Assembly: GCA_963693365.1 (NCBI GenBank)
Contig: CAVNZM010000002.1
Location: 3,782,001 to 3,846,000, forward strand
DNA from: Amoebidium appalachense
Lineage: Eukaryota; Ichthyosporea
Direction of reading: 5' to 3'
DNA: 64,000 bases
The notes under the pieces: generated by a model
Told to the model about the DNA's origin: nothing
Seen by the model: only the letters and a program-made list of their open reading frames with translations
Database searches by the model: none
Made by a program: the position numbers and the translations under genes
Shown: positions 51,959 to 62,558 of the stretch, piece by piece
Layout of the letters: every line of letters starts with the position of its first letter
Position numbering within the stretch: the stretch's first letter is position 1

Positions 51959-54628
51959 ATGGGAAGAGCAAAATGTCCAGTTCCCATGTATGAAGGAGAA
52001 GGCAAGGGCAAAATCTCCTACTCAATGTGGGCCATGCGCATGAAGTGCTTCCTCGAGGGCGAGGAATTATGGTACACGATTGAAGACGTGGCTCCTGAAG
52101 TGATAGGAGAGGACGGCGAACTGGTGGAGCAACCTCCGGTGGAGATCGACCCCTTGGACCAGAAGAAGGCGACTTCCTACCTGGTGGAGACACTAGGTGA
52201 TGTACCTGCAAGCCTGTGTCGGCGAGCTATTGCCGTAGGAAATCCCAAGGACATATGGGATACGGCAGCATCATACGCTGCGCGCAACACAGATGAGCAC
52301 AAGAGAATGTTGATTCAACAGTTCTGGCGTGCTGATATGATGCCGACGGAAAGCGTGCTGGAGTATGCGGCCCGTCTGGAGTGCATTGTGCAGGATCTTC
52401 TTCATATCGACCCCAATGGAGTTAGTGAGGACATGGTTGCCGAGAAATTCCTGGACGGTGTAGGCGCTGACGACCGATTCCGCACCGACGTTAGGACCAT
52501 TCAAGCTTTACCAGCAGCTGGGAAGACAATGGAAAAGATAATCGCCAAGCTGCGTGGTTTTGAGGAGAACGAGGCTGCAAGGGAGCAGCAGCGGGTGATG
52601 ATGACCAGCACCCAAGGGCGCGGCGGTACGCCACGACAGGACACCGGCAAGCCGCGCGTGACTGACATATCCAAGGTGGAGTGTTACAAATGTCACAAGT
52701 TTGGGCACTACAAGTCACAGTGTCCAAAGAAGAAGAAGGGCGGCAATCGCGGCGACAAGGCGAAGCAGAACGGAGCTTCCAAGGAGATACTCGCCATGGC
52801 GGTAAACAGCGGACTCCCTTCTTCAACTGAGTGGTATTGGGACTGCGGCGCAACCTCCCATGTCACATGCCGAAAGGACTGGATGGAAGACTTCCGCTCG
52901 ATCACACCCAAACCCGTCGCTCTGGGTAACACCCCGGGTGTGATGGCGCTAGGAATAGGCGTCGTAAGATTAACAAGTGAGTTCCAGGGCAACAGCATGA
53001 CATTTAGACTGCAGAATGTGCTGTACGTGCCAGCATTTGGAACTAACGTGATGTCGGCTTCAAGCGCCGGCAAGCACGGGTTAAGAGGCATCACCGACGG
53101 TCGACAGTGTACGATTGAGAGTGCCACAGATGGCCAAGTTGTGGCCCGTGGGGTAGTGGAGGGAGGCCTGTATCGTCTCCTAGTGAAACCCGTATGTGAG
53201 AGCGTGAACATGGTGACCACTGCAGTCGGCAGCAGTGGGGGTAACACCGTGTGTGAGCCGGTAAAGGGCAGCGCCAGTTTATGGCACCGGCGGTTTGGTC
53301 ATGTGGCAATAAACACGCTACAGAAGATGGTTAAAGAAAACATCGTCGAGGGTCTGTGCATCGACTGCAAACCCCAGGATGACGGTGTGTGCGAGGGATG
53401 CGCGAGAGGGAAGCAAGCCCGGCTCTCTTTCAGTAAGCTACCCCGCAAGACAGCGCCAGCGAAGCTCGACAGAGTTCATTCTGATGTGGCAGGACCGTTC
53501 AACAAGGAGTCGCTGCAAGGTTCCAAGTATTATGTCACCTTCATCGACGACAAGACAAGGTTCACTACGGTGTACTTCATGAAACATAAATCCCAAGTGC
53601 ATACTTACTTCAAGAAGTACAAGGCACACGTAGAGAAGCAACACGGTGCCAGCATCAAGATTCTGCGTTCCGACAACGGGGGTGAGTACACCTCCACTGA
53701 GTTCAAGTCGTTCCTGGAAGCATGCGGCATTGAACATGAGGCGACAGTCCCTTACACACCAGAGCAGAATGGTGTAGCAGAGACGGCTAACAGGACCATT
53801 GTCGAGACGGCGCGCTGCATGCTGCAGTCAGCAGGCATGAGTATGGGGTTCTGGCAGCTGGCAGTACAGGCAGCTGTGTACATCAAGAACCTGACGCCAA
53901 CCACAGTACTGGGTGGCATGACACCTTGGGAGGCATGGTATGGAGAGAAGCCCGATGTTAGCCATCTACGTGTATTTGGTAGCAAGGCATTTGTCCATGT
54001 GCCGAAGGACGAGCGCAGGAAGCTAGACGCCAAGAGTCGGGAGTGTAAATTCGTCGGCTACACAGGTGACAGCAAGACGTACTTGTTGTGGGACACCGAG
54101 GCGCGCAAGACTATCGTCGGGCGAGATGTGGTGATCGATGAATCATGCACCCCAAAGGCCGGTATTCCGGTGGTGCAAGATGAGCCAATGGAATTGCTGA
54201 TGCATAAGCCAATCGGAAATCAGCAGAGCATGGAATCGAGGAATCCAATCAGCGTCAAGAAGCAACATTCCTTTCGGAAGCCTGCAATCGGCACTGACAG
54301 TGGATATGATTCAGATGCTATCGGCGACGGCGCGGGCGAGGACAGCGGCGATTCGGACGCGGCAGGGTCAGGAGACAAGGAAGATAGTGCAGAGTTGCAG
54401 GTTGCAACCAGAAGTGCCTATCCGTCCATGACTACAAGGCGCGGTGGGACCTACGGCATCAACGCAGGTGTAGTAGAGTACCGCGACAGTATCAGCATGG
54501 CAATTGAGAGTGCTGATAGCAATGAGGATGACCCTGTGACACTGGAAGAAGCAATCTCCAGGCCAGCATCAAACACATCGACGTTCAGTACCACTACACC
54601 CGTGTGTGTGTGGAGAATGGGGATGTAG
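51959..54628 (+). CDS. Copia Gag-protease-integrase polyprotein, RT deleted
   Basis: 889 codons. Gag is followed by a CCHC knuckle (CYKCHKFGHYKSQC, about residue 241). The protease has WDCGATSH (Asp about 295). The integrase has a zinc site (HRRFGH ... CEGC) and catalytic residues in HSDVAGPF, RSDNGGEY and EQNGVAE. After the usual linker (DPVTLEEAISRP) it leaves frame into 16 unrelated codons and stops. Out of frame, 54570-54735 encodes the RNase H end (NSNVADMCTKALGRL ... MAE stop). The RT and most of RNase H between these points are missing, a deletion of well over 1 kb relative to complete copia elements. Confidence 0.93.
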   Translation: MGRAKCPVPMYEGEGKGKISYSMWAMRMKCFLEGEELWYTIEDVAPEVIGEDGELVEQPPVEIDPLDQKKATSYLVETLGDVPASLCRRAIAVGNPKDIWDTAASYAARNTDEHKRMLIQQFWRADMMPTESVLEYAARLECIVQDLLHIDPNGVSEDMVAEKFLDGVGADDRFRTDVRTIQALPAAGKTMEKIIAKLRGFEENEAAREQQRVMMTSTQGRGGTPRQDTGKPRVTDISKVECYKCHKFGHYKSQCPKKKKGGNRGDKAKQNGASKEILAMAVNSGLPSSTEWYWDCGATSHVTCRKDWMEDFRSITPKPVALGNTPGVMALGIGVVRLTSEFQGNSMTFRLQNVLYVPAFGTNVMSASSAGKHGLRGITDGRQCTIESATDGQVVARGVVEGGLYRLLVKPVCESVNMVTTAVGSSGGNTVCEPVKGSASLWHRRFGHVAINTLQKMVKENIVEGLCIDCKPQDDGVCEGCARGKQARLSFSKLPRKTAPAKLDRVHSDVAGPFNKESLQGSKYYVTFIDDKTRFTTVYFMKHKSQVHTYFKKYKAHVEKQHGASIKILRSDNGGEYTSTEFKSFLEACGIEHEATVPYTPEQNGVAETANRTIVETARCMLQSAGMSMGFWQLAVQAAVYIKNLTPTTVLGGMTPWEAWYGEKPDVSHLRVFGSKAFVHVPKDERRKLDAKSRECKFVGYTGDSKTYLLWDTEARKTIVGRDVVIDESCTPKAGIPVVQDEPMELLMHKPIGNQQSMESRNPISVKKQHSFRKPAIGTDSGYDSDAIGDGAGEDSGDSDAAGSGDKEDSAELQVATRSAYPSMTTRRGGTYGINAGVVEYRDSISMAIESADSNEDDPVTLEEAISRPASNTSTFSTTTPVCVWRMGM

Positions 54629-54868
54629 AACTTGTGTATTGCAGCACGAACAGTAACGTGGCCGACATGTGCACCAAAGCTTTAGGGAGACTTAAGTTAG
54701 TGCAGCATCGGCAGGCCATCGGCATGGCTGAGTAAGAACTACAATTAGTGTAGTGTTAATGTTCGTGTAGTAGGTGTTATATGTGTTAGTATAGTAGCAT
54801 AGTTTTAGAGTTGCATCTTAGGTTTAGGTTGCATGCGGTACATAGATAGAACACAGTGCAAGTGGGGG

Positions 54869-55267
54869 TGTCGAACAGGATAGCCATCCGGTATGCCCTG
54901 CGTTAGCGTAGCACTAGTGATCGGGAATATTCGAGATATTCGGGATAAACTGGTGGATAGGTTCACGATAGATCAGGATAGATCTAGAAGAGTCTAGAAG
55001 ATTCTGTTGGAGTGTTCTGATTGGTAGCGACTAGATCCATAGCGGCGGGTAGACCAATCGGGAATAGTATGTAACATTCCAGTGAGCCAGACCACAAGTA
55101 TATAAAGGTCCCGGTGGGCCAGTCAATGTAAGTCAGCAAATAATAAAGTCTCACAGAGAAACCTCTAAGTTACAGTGAGCCAGACCACAAGTATATAAAG
55201 GTCCCGGTGGGCCAGTCAATGTAAGTCAGCAAATAATAAAGTCTCACAGAGAAACCTCTAAGTTACA
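54869..55267 (+). repeat. 3' LTR of copia with 93-bp terminal tandem duplication
   Basis: The LTR proper is 54869-55174. Its last 93 bp (55082-55174, from GTGAGCCAGACC) are repeated at 55175-55267, giving two TATA boxes and two poly-A-type signals. Confidence 0.93.
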
Positions 55268-55272
55268 ATCTA

Positions 55273-55701
55273 CTAGCACACGATTCGTGCTTTGTCATGA
55301 ATATCACATAAATATTATGTCCGCACCAATAGGACTCACTCTGACCTAAGAATTGAACCATATATGGTTCTTCAGCTGCATACCACATAAACGAAGTGAA
55401 CCAATAAGAGGTTTGCATAAATAGGACAAAGGTCTGACTGGCTCGGACCGCACCAGAATCACGAATGGCATGTTGCCACCCGCGCTGGCCGCGGATGAAC
55501 CAATCCTGGGCCTTGATCCGAAACCTGGGGGCTATATAAGAAAGCCGTCCCAGTACGGGGATCACATCAGTGAAGTCTTGAGACAGACTGAGTCGGCCCA
55601 TAGTAAAAGCAACCTGGCCGCGTGTGCCTTTCTACCCGTTCTCTGTCTTTATTTTGATTCAGTTGTACTCTGCCTTATCCTAACTAGTCCAACTGTTTAC
55701 A
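55273..55701 (+). repeat. Larger part of the 5' LTR of the non-autonomous gypsy element
   Basis: Matches the 3' LTR base for base by eye. The first 52 bp (51554-51605) lie on the other side of the copia insertion. Confidence 0.92.
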
Positions 55702-55719
55702 TTGGCGACCGCGCAGTTC
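55702..55719 (+). promoter_or_regulatory. Primer-binding site of the non-autonomous gypsy element
   Basis: TTGGCGACCGCGCAGTTC directly after the 5' LTR, the same as in the chromovirus (33698-33715). The leader that follows has tandem copies of an AAGAATCTC-type unit. Confidence 0.8.
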
Positions 55720-55799
55720 AAGAATCTCGCATCCTTCGAATCTCACATCTTTCAATCAGTTCAAGAATCTCACATCTTTCAATCAGCTCAAGAATCTCC

Positions 55800-58306
55800 C
55801 ATGGCCGATCACAATCCTTTTTTACCCCGATGATAGGCACATCTTTCCTTGTCCGGCTTAGAATATATACACCTACAAGTTTGAAGTGGCCAGCCCACCT
55901 ACACGGAAAGAATTGAAAGCATGTAAAACTTCTTTTGCTACGACACATCAAAAATGTGAAGAAAAACGAATACACAACGAAACAACGAATACACGAACAA
56001 ACGAATAAAGAATTGCTAACGAAGCAATGAACCAACGAAAAACGAACCATCACGAATACGCAATGAAATAAAGAATTAACGACAACATCAGAAACGATTG
56101 CATAGAGGAAATACGAAATGAATGCAACACGAAAACAAAACGAAGTAACGAAGTTATCAAACGACAAAAAACGAAAAACGAAAGCAAAATGAACTGGAAA
56201 TACGAAAATGAAAGGACGAATGCACAACACTGCTTGGGTTGCAATGCACACAGCCCCCTCTATGTTAGGAAGAAAATAAAACCGTTGCCCTTGCGTGCAT
56301 TGCCCTATTGCACACTGCCATCGTGTCCATGCCACCGCATGCACGTCCACACTCGCAAGCCAGATGCACGGCCACTTTCAGCACAAATGCACTTAACGAA
56401 GAAGATAGTCGCTGTTGCTATAGCATGTAGGACCTAAGATCTTATGAAAGTAGTGTTGCATGCATGCTTCGAATCCCTTGCTGTTCTCGAATACAGCATG
56501 CCCCATAGTTTAGCGCCCAGGATGCACAACATGCGCATGAATGTATGCTGGCATGCCTAAACACATTACGAACATATGCCTGACTCATGTATGGCGGCCC
56601 TTCCTGGTGCCACGCCCTAACGAATTTGCACTCTTGGTGCACAAAAGGCATGTAATAAAGTCGATGCAGAACTTTTGTTCATGCATGTGAAAAACAAAGA
56701 AGGTGTTGGGTACGAATTTTAAGGTGAATGCCCGTCTGTGGCAATACGGTGTAACATACCAATTACACTGTCAAGCCTTGCACTAGCTGCCGGCACACCC
56801 CCACCAGAACAAAAGAATGTGGTATGGGCACCGCTCCCTCACAACCCCATCATACAGTGTCAGTATTTTGGCTGGAAGCCTTTCAGTTTCGAATTACGAA
56901 TACCCTCCTTCACTACTGAAGAAAGTGACGTGGAAGACAAATACGAATACGAATGCAAGGTGTTGTTGACTAACACATCGGACCATCATGTGTACCTACT
57001 AGGCCCTGGTACGGAGGTGACCATGTTATTCCCTTGCAATATGATGACACTGTAACAATTTAGCACGTGCATACCCCACCAATGGGCACATGCGGGAGAC
57101 AACCCCACAAGCTGCCTTATTGGGCACCTCTGCTAAAACGAATATTCTTCTCACGAAGGAACAGAAGAATGCCACGAACACGAACCACACACTCACCAGG
57201 CAGCTACTTACATCTAATGTATGTAAGAAGTAGGGTGTGTGAACGGGGTAACTTCATGAACACCAACACGAAAGAAAGCACAGCACAAAGCAGTTCCACG
57301 AATACGAATGGTTTTGGTATTCCACACAACGAACAGAACCTACAGTAGGGCCACCTAGTACAAATGAAGCAGAGGATGGGGCACCATCCAGACCTGCACT
57401 GGAGGATATGAAAACACGAAGCGCGCTCACGAAGTTGCTTACAAAAGAAAGGGCGACTCCGACGACTTTTCTTTTTAGGCCAAGCCTCCAGAAGAATGTA
57501 TTATGCCTGGAATCCCCCTGCTCAACGAAAATATCTGGCAAATGGGATACGAAAACTGCTCACGAATGGAAGCATGTGTTTTCTGAAGGAGGCTTGCTTT
57601 GCCTACCCTCTTCTTATGAATTATGAACCGGGCTTTTACTGGTTCTGACGGGTGATATATTTCTTTATGTCGCCCAACGAAGAACACTTGGGCATTTTTA
57701 TTCATGTTTTTCCCAGCTCCGATGATGCAGAGTTAAAGCTGAAAGGAAAGAAGTGCTATTTGTTCATGAAAGAAGCGGCTTTTCCGGCCATGGTGACTCG
57801 CCTTACAGTCTTATGGTAGAACCGGGATAAGGAGCAGTGGCTAAGCCTTGAAGCTATCCACCACTACCTGAGCTACGAAGTGACCTAAGGCTCGAGTTAT
57901 ATTCATTATCGAATGTTTGGTATGATCATTCATCCACACAACCAAATTACTCGCAATTGAAAACGAATCTGCGGGAGTATCCTAAAAAGGAAAAATTCCC
58001 AAAAAGGAAAATACTACTTCTACAGAAAAGCCAAGCACAGAGACGAAGGCTTAGCGAATTATTCGCACGCACACTCTGCAACAATCTTCGCCACGAAAAT
58101 GAAATCACAGAAGAATGCTGCATGAATTTACGTTTTGGCAAATGAAGAAGTGCTCATAGACGTGCACGACTCTATTCCACCGTCCTTGCTCTGTTCTGTC
58201 CAGCAGCTCGGCACACACAAGAATTCTCGCTGAAGGTTGTTTATCGCCTCTCAGCCTGGTGGTTTGCTTGTCTAACGACACCACCAGGCTCCCGACAAGG
58301 GGGGAG
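55800..58306 (+). pseudogene. Degenerate interior of the non-autonomous gypsy element
   Basis: An ATG at 55801 in the Gag start context opens only about ten codons. 55950-56200 is rich in ACGAA-containing sequence resembling the Lys/Asn/Glu part of Gag. 56880-57060 resembles the stretch after the chromovirus protease, and 57090-57480 resembles the region before RT. RT, RNase H and integrase are absent. Confidence 0.7.
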
Positions 58307-58787
58307 TGTAAACAACTGTACACATGAACTGTACATGTTTACTAAAGAATGTGATCTACTAGCACACGATTCGTGCTTTGTCATGAATATCACATAAATA
58401 TTATGTCCGCACCAATAGGACTCACTCTGACCTAAGAATTGAACCATATATGGTTCTTCAGCTGCATACCACATAAACGAAGTGAACCAATAAGAGGTTT
58501 GCATAAATAGGACAAAGGTCTGACTGGCTCGGACCGCACCAGAATCACGAATGGCATGTTGCCACCCGCGCTGGCCGCGGATGAACCAATCCTGGGCCTT
58601 GATCCGAAACCTGGGGGCTATATAAGAAAGCCGTCCCAGTACGGGGATCACATCAGTGAAGTCTTGAGACAGACTGAGTCGGCCCATAGTAAAAGCAACC
58701 TGGCCGCGTGTGCCTTTCTACCCGTTCTCTGTCTTTATTTTGATTCAGTTGTACTCTGCCTTATCCTAACTAGTCCAACTGTTTACA
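58307..58787 (+). repeat. 3' LTR of the non-autonomous gypsy element
   Basis: TGTAAACA ... TGTTTACA, with CCAAT boxes and CTATATAAG near 58618. It is preceded by the polypurine tract GACAAGGGGGGAG (58294-58306). Confidence 0.93.
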
Positions 58788-58792
58788 GTCTT

Positions 58793-59553
58793 CTCATCCC
58801 CGCGTTCTCCGCCTACACTCTTCTGTTCTTCTACACGTGGATTTTGCGCATGTGTTTGTCACTCGGCGACATCCCGTACGAGATATGGTCTCAGCGGGCG
58901 TTCTACATTCCAACGATGATGATGATTGGAAACCGCCTTCTCCGTCCCGTCGCCATGCACACGATTATGGTGCTTTCTCTACGCATCGTCGTGATTTACG
59001 TCGGTTACCCTGTCCTCTACCCACGTCCACGCTGGGTGAGTTGTAGCCAGTACGTCATGGAGATATTGAAAAAACGTCACGCGCTTTACGCCGGAATCGC
59101 CGTTTTGTGCACGCCTTCAATTATCATGTTGGCGAGGGATTTAGTAAAGATTTTTATTCTCTCCAGCATCGACGAGTATTTTGAGGATGCTAGAGATGTA
59201 ATTCCGACGACGGGGATAGAAATCTACACGGCGGCATTCAATTTATGGGCGTCCATGTGCCTGTATCATATTCGTAGCAGACTGAAGTGGGTTGATCTGG
59301 ACCAATCTTGGTACCTCGTTCCGCTTTCATGCATGTGGTGTTTGTGCATCGCCGTCGTGTGAATTCACGGGTACACTGTGCTTTCCGTTTACAGCGCCTT
59401 TACAAGGTGAATTATAACACTGCTTTATACCGGAATTACGGGTACGTTTTTCGCTTTTGTGTGGAGCACGTTCGGTTGATGATGCGACAGCCAGGCGGCA
59501 TTGCGGGTTCTACGCGTAGAAACACCGTAACTTCCATAAACACGGAATCTTGA
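58793..59553 (+). CDS. 3' part of the split seven-transmembrane gene
   Basis: Continues exon 2 after the target duplication 58788-58792. It encodes hydrophobic segments 3 to 7. A 38-bp intron (59357-59394, GTGTGA ... TTTACAG) separates the last exon, which ends INTES. In isolation this half has no start of its own; upstream in-frame codons belong to the LTR. Confidence 0.7.
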
Positions 59554-60710
59554 GCAGCGAGCAATACAATGCTTCAGGCTGAAAATGGAAACGGAGCTGG
59601 AAAGAAAAATACAGGGAAAACGAAGAAGGAAAACGGAATGGACGGTGCCCCACTTACTGCTGTTGTGTCAATCGGCGGTGACCAATCGGAAGATTTCGTT
59701 AGCTACTTGACTTGCAGGAAAAAGTTAGCCCATATGTTGTAAAACTTTGCGAGGCTTTTTTTTCTTTTTTTTCTTTTTTTCTTTTTCTTTTTCTTTTTTT
59801 TTTTTTTTTTTTTTTTTGGGGGGGGGGGGGGGAAGCGGGGGTGGTCCTCATATGGTGGGTGCTATTTTCCCAAATTCAAGTCTTTTCTCGGCCTTTTTTA
59901 ACGTAAAAGGGTTTAAATTTACATAGGCACTGTGGCAAACACACGCCAACACCGTAATATGCTACACCCACACGATCCAAATACAACGCCACATGTACAG
60001 CATGCACAAACACATGTGAAAGTGCGCGCACAAATGCACATACACACACGTGCACCTCCCTTCTTCTTTCGGGATGTCCCGGCCCGAAACACATGTTCGT
60101 GATAGTTTGAAAGAGTCAAGTGTACAAGTGTTACAGTTCCTGTATTACCGAGTCTCAGTATCGATATCAAATGTTGAAAGAGCATAGTGGAAGGATGTAT
60201 CGGATAAAGAAAAGCCAAAACGTCCAGATGTGGCTACAGAGGATTTAACTTATACCCAGGCCGGATTGGTAACCTACATTACCCGGATGATATTGCACCG
60301 TGCACTGTATTTCAAGTGATTTAAGATGATGTACTATAAATTGGAATAAAACACGGTGTTGCTTATTGAATACTAATGGTCTGGCGTAAATATAATTTCT
60401 GAGTTACCAGGAATATCTACGTCATTGATTTTGAAGCCTTCCCCGATATCCAAAAGCCAAACATAATGCATGCTTTATAGCCGCACCGTAGTACTACTGT
60501 AGACACTTCACCCACCCACTACCAGCAACAATGGTCCGAGGGCTGTATGTAAGGTAAAAGAGAAAGCAGGTTGGGTCTGGTCTGAACACACACGGACACA
60601 ATTTGCTAACCAGGCCATCAACTCGGGGGGATGATATTATCCCCCCCCCCCCCCCCCCCCCCCTCCGTCCGCCCGACCTCCCATCCCCTTCCCCGCCGCC
60701 ACTACCCTTC

Positions 60711-60713
<3 letters not shown>

Positions 60714-60779
<66 letters not shown>

Positions 60780-60784
60780 GCACA

Positions 60785-60821
<37 letters not shown>

Positions 60822-60836
60822 GCACGCACGAACGAA

Positions 60837-60869
<33 letters not shown>

Positions 60870-60925
60870 GCACGCACGCACGCACACGCACACACACACA
60901 CACACATACACACACACACACACAT
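60714..60925. repeat. (CA)n and (CACG)n/(GCAC)n compound array
   Basis: (CA)n to about 60773, then GCAC tetranucleotides with AAGC/AACG variants to about 60886, then (CA)n again. Confidence 0.92.
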
Positions 60926-61525
60926 CACACGGTACACACAGGCCCCCCCTCCCCCCCCCCCCCCCCCCCCTCCTTCCCTTCCCAACACACACACACACAC
61001 ACACACACACCTGTCGTTACCTTTCGGATCCAATGAGTCGAAATAGTCTTTCTTTGGCCTAACTAAACTGCACAAATATCACGTACACGTGTTGGTGTGT
61101 GTGCTTTGAAGATCTGCAGGCTTTAAAGTTTGAAAAAGGAACCTACTAAGGCCGACCAATCGACTCAGTCTGTCGTTTTTTTTTTTTGTTTTTTTTTTTT
61201 TCCTTCGTTTTTTTTTTTTCGAATATCGAATTTTCGAATGGGTGGGGGGGGGGGGGGAGGGGGAGGGGGGGGGGGGGGGGCTCGAGGGGGGGGAGGGGGG
61301 CTCGAGGTGGGGAGGGGGGGCTCGAGGGGGGAGGGGGGGGAAATATGTAGACCATTGAAGTGTTGGCTCCAGAGTGTCACTGATAAATAAGGAGCCCGGA
61401 TCAAAGCCGCCCGGACGCGCGTGTGTGTATGCGCGCGCGCGCGCGTGCGTTTGTGTGCGTGTGTGTGCCACGCGCGCGCGCGCGTGTGTGTGTGTGTGTG
61501 TGTGTACACTACACATGCGTGTGTT

Positions 61526-61564
<39 letters not shown>

Positions 61565-61786
61565 ATGTGTGTGTGTGTGTGTGAACCGGCATGGCTGGGG
61601 TGAATACCCTTGGCAAAGTGGGTGCAAATAGTTAGGATTGTTTTAAGGTGTGTTAAGGCTTATCTAATAATACCGAAGCACCCTAGCTAGAGTACTGTCG
61701 GTGCTGGGTGGAGGACGGTAGTTTCCTCTGAGGGCCCCAGGGGTCCCTCCGGGAACAAACTACGGGATAAAAAAATAAAAAATAAA

Positions 61787-61831
61787 ATGTGTGTGTGTGT
61801 GCGTGTGTGTGTGCGTGCGCGCGCGCGCGCG

Positions 61832-61927
<96 letters not shown>

Positions 61928-61935
61928 CGCGTGCG
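61787..61935. repeat. (GT)n array with GC interruptions
   Basis: Two main GT blocks separated by GCGTGCAC, continuing as degenerate GT/GC repeats to about 62030. Confidence 0.92.
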
Positions 61936-62228
61936 CGTGCGCGCGCATGTGCGTGTTTGCATGTGTGCGGGTGCATGCATATGTGTGCGTGTGTGGTGTG
62001 CACGCGTGTGTGCACGTGTGTGTGTGCTCATGTGTCACGGCCCGGAGGGGCGGGGACAATGACTGGGGAGGACCTGAGGCAACACCGGCCAATAAATGGC
62101 GCACTAACTTAGCTTATTTAGGAATTATTGTTTTCGCCATCCAATCAGATTACAGCTTGGAACAATTAGATGGTCCCCGCTGAATTTCGAATGGGTGTTT
62201 ATTCTATGACTTTATTCGGAGATGCTCA

Positions 62229-62424
62229 TGGGGTTTACGCTGTTTACTCGAGGCAAAGAGAACCAGTCTCAGGTATGGGGGGGGGGGTTTTGCTCGGAAT
62301 ATCCCCTCAGCGGTATATCATGATCACGTACATAGATGTCGGGTGGTGACTATATATCAGGGTTTACTTTCTCTACGAGACACCATAAAGACTACAAGGA
62401 GAAATCAATTAGTTGGGGTTCCCC

Positions 62425-62467
<43 letters not shown>

Positions 62468-62499
62468 GGGCTCCCCTCGGGACACTCGGTATCAGCTGG

Positions 62500-62558
<59 letters not shown>

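Larger units (their letters stand above)
51606..55267 (+). mobile_element. Ty1/copia element nested in the gypsy LTR
   Basis: Flanked by ATCTA (51601-51605 and 55268-55272). 5' LTR 51606-51910, primer site, one long frame, polypurine tract AAGTGGGGG, 3' LTR 54869-55174 extended by a 93-bp tandem duplication. The LTRs differ at one site (G versus T, near 55049) besides the duplication. The RT and RNase H core is deleted, so the copy cannot move itself. Confidence 0.95.
51554..58787 (+). mobile_element. Non-autonomous gypsy-type element inserted in the 7TM gene
   Basis: Flanked by GTCTT at 51549-51553 and 58788-58792. LTRs total 481 bp each. The 5' LTR is split (51554-51605 and 55273-55701) by the copia element; the 3' LTR is 58307-58787. 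I see no difference between the LTRs. LTR ends and PBS match the chromovirus at 25312-34325, but the 2.6-kb interior (55702-58306) keeps only scraps of Gag and Pol-related sequence, for example the ECKVLLTNTSDHHVYL segment near 56960-57010. It must have been moved by enzymes from a relative. Confidence 0.92.
50746..59553 (+). pseudogene. Seven-transmembrane protein gene split by nested retrotransposons
   Basis: Exon 1 50746-51049; exon 2 begins 51423, is cut at 51553 and resumes at 58793-59356; exon 3 59395-59553. Without the 7.2-kb insert and one GTCTT copy, the frame and all phases close to 385 aa. Seven hydrophobic segments are visible: ILWTGGILAVTSTVFLVLF, FAVGVITFVVSLFTITYY, one from the junction (LLIPAFSAYTLLFFYTW), one around TIMVLSLRIVVIYVGY, ALYAGIAVLCTPSIIML, YTAAFNLWASMCLY and WYLVPLSCMWCLCIAV. 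The N-terminus is about 60 polar residues and the C-terminus is cytosolic-looking. I recognise no GPCR signature such as DRY, so it is a 7TM protein of unknown family. A further splice (59522 GTAACT to CAG near 59573) could extend the tail to a stop at 59741. As sequenced the allele should be non-functional. Confidence 0.7.
59554..62228. other. Intergenic, repeat-rich; no supported gene
   Basis: 59569-59741 could be an extension of the 7TM tail. The rest holds a T run followed by a G run (59757-59832), CA and CACG arrays (60714-60925), poly-C (60643-60663), a T-rich and G-rich block (61178-61340) and GT arrays (61430-61580, 61787-61925). 62040-62228 is unique DNA with no recognised feature. 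Confidence 0.6.

Noticed and set aside
55263-55601. Minus-strand frame of 112 aa in the LTR, repeated at 58241-58687
   Set aside because: It lies antisense to LTR promoter sequence and is duplicated only because the LTR is; no protein family is visible.
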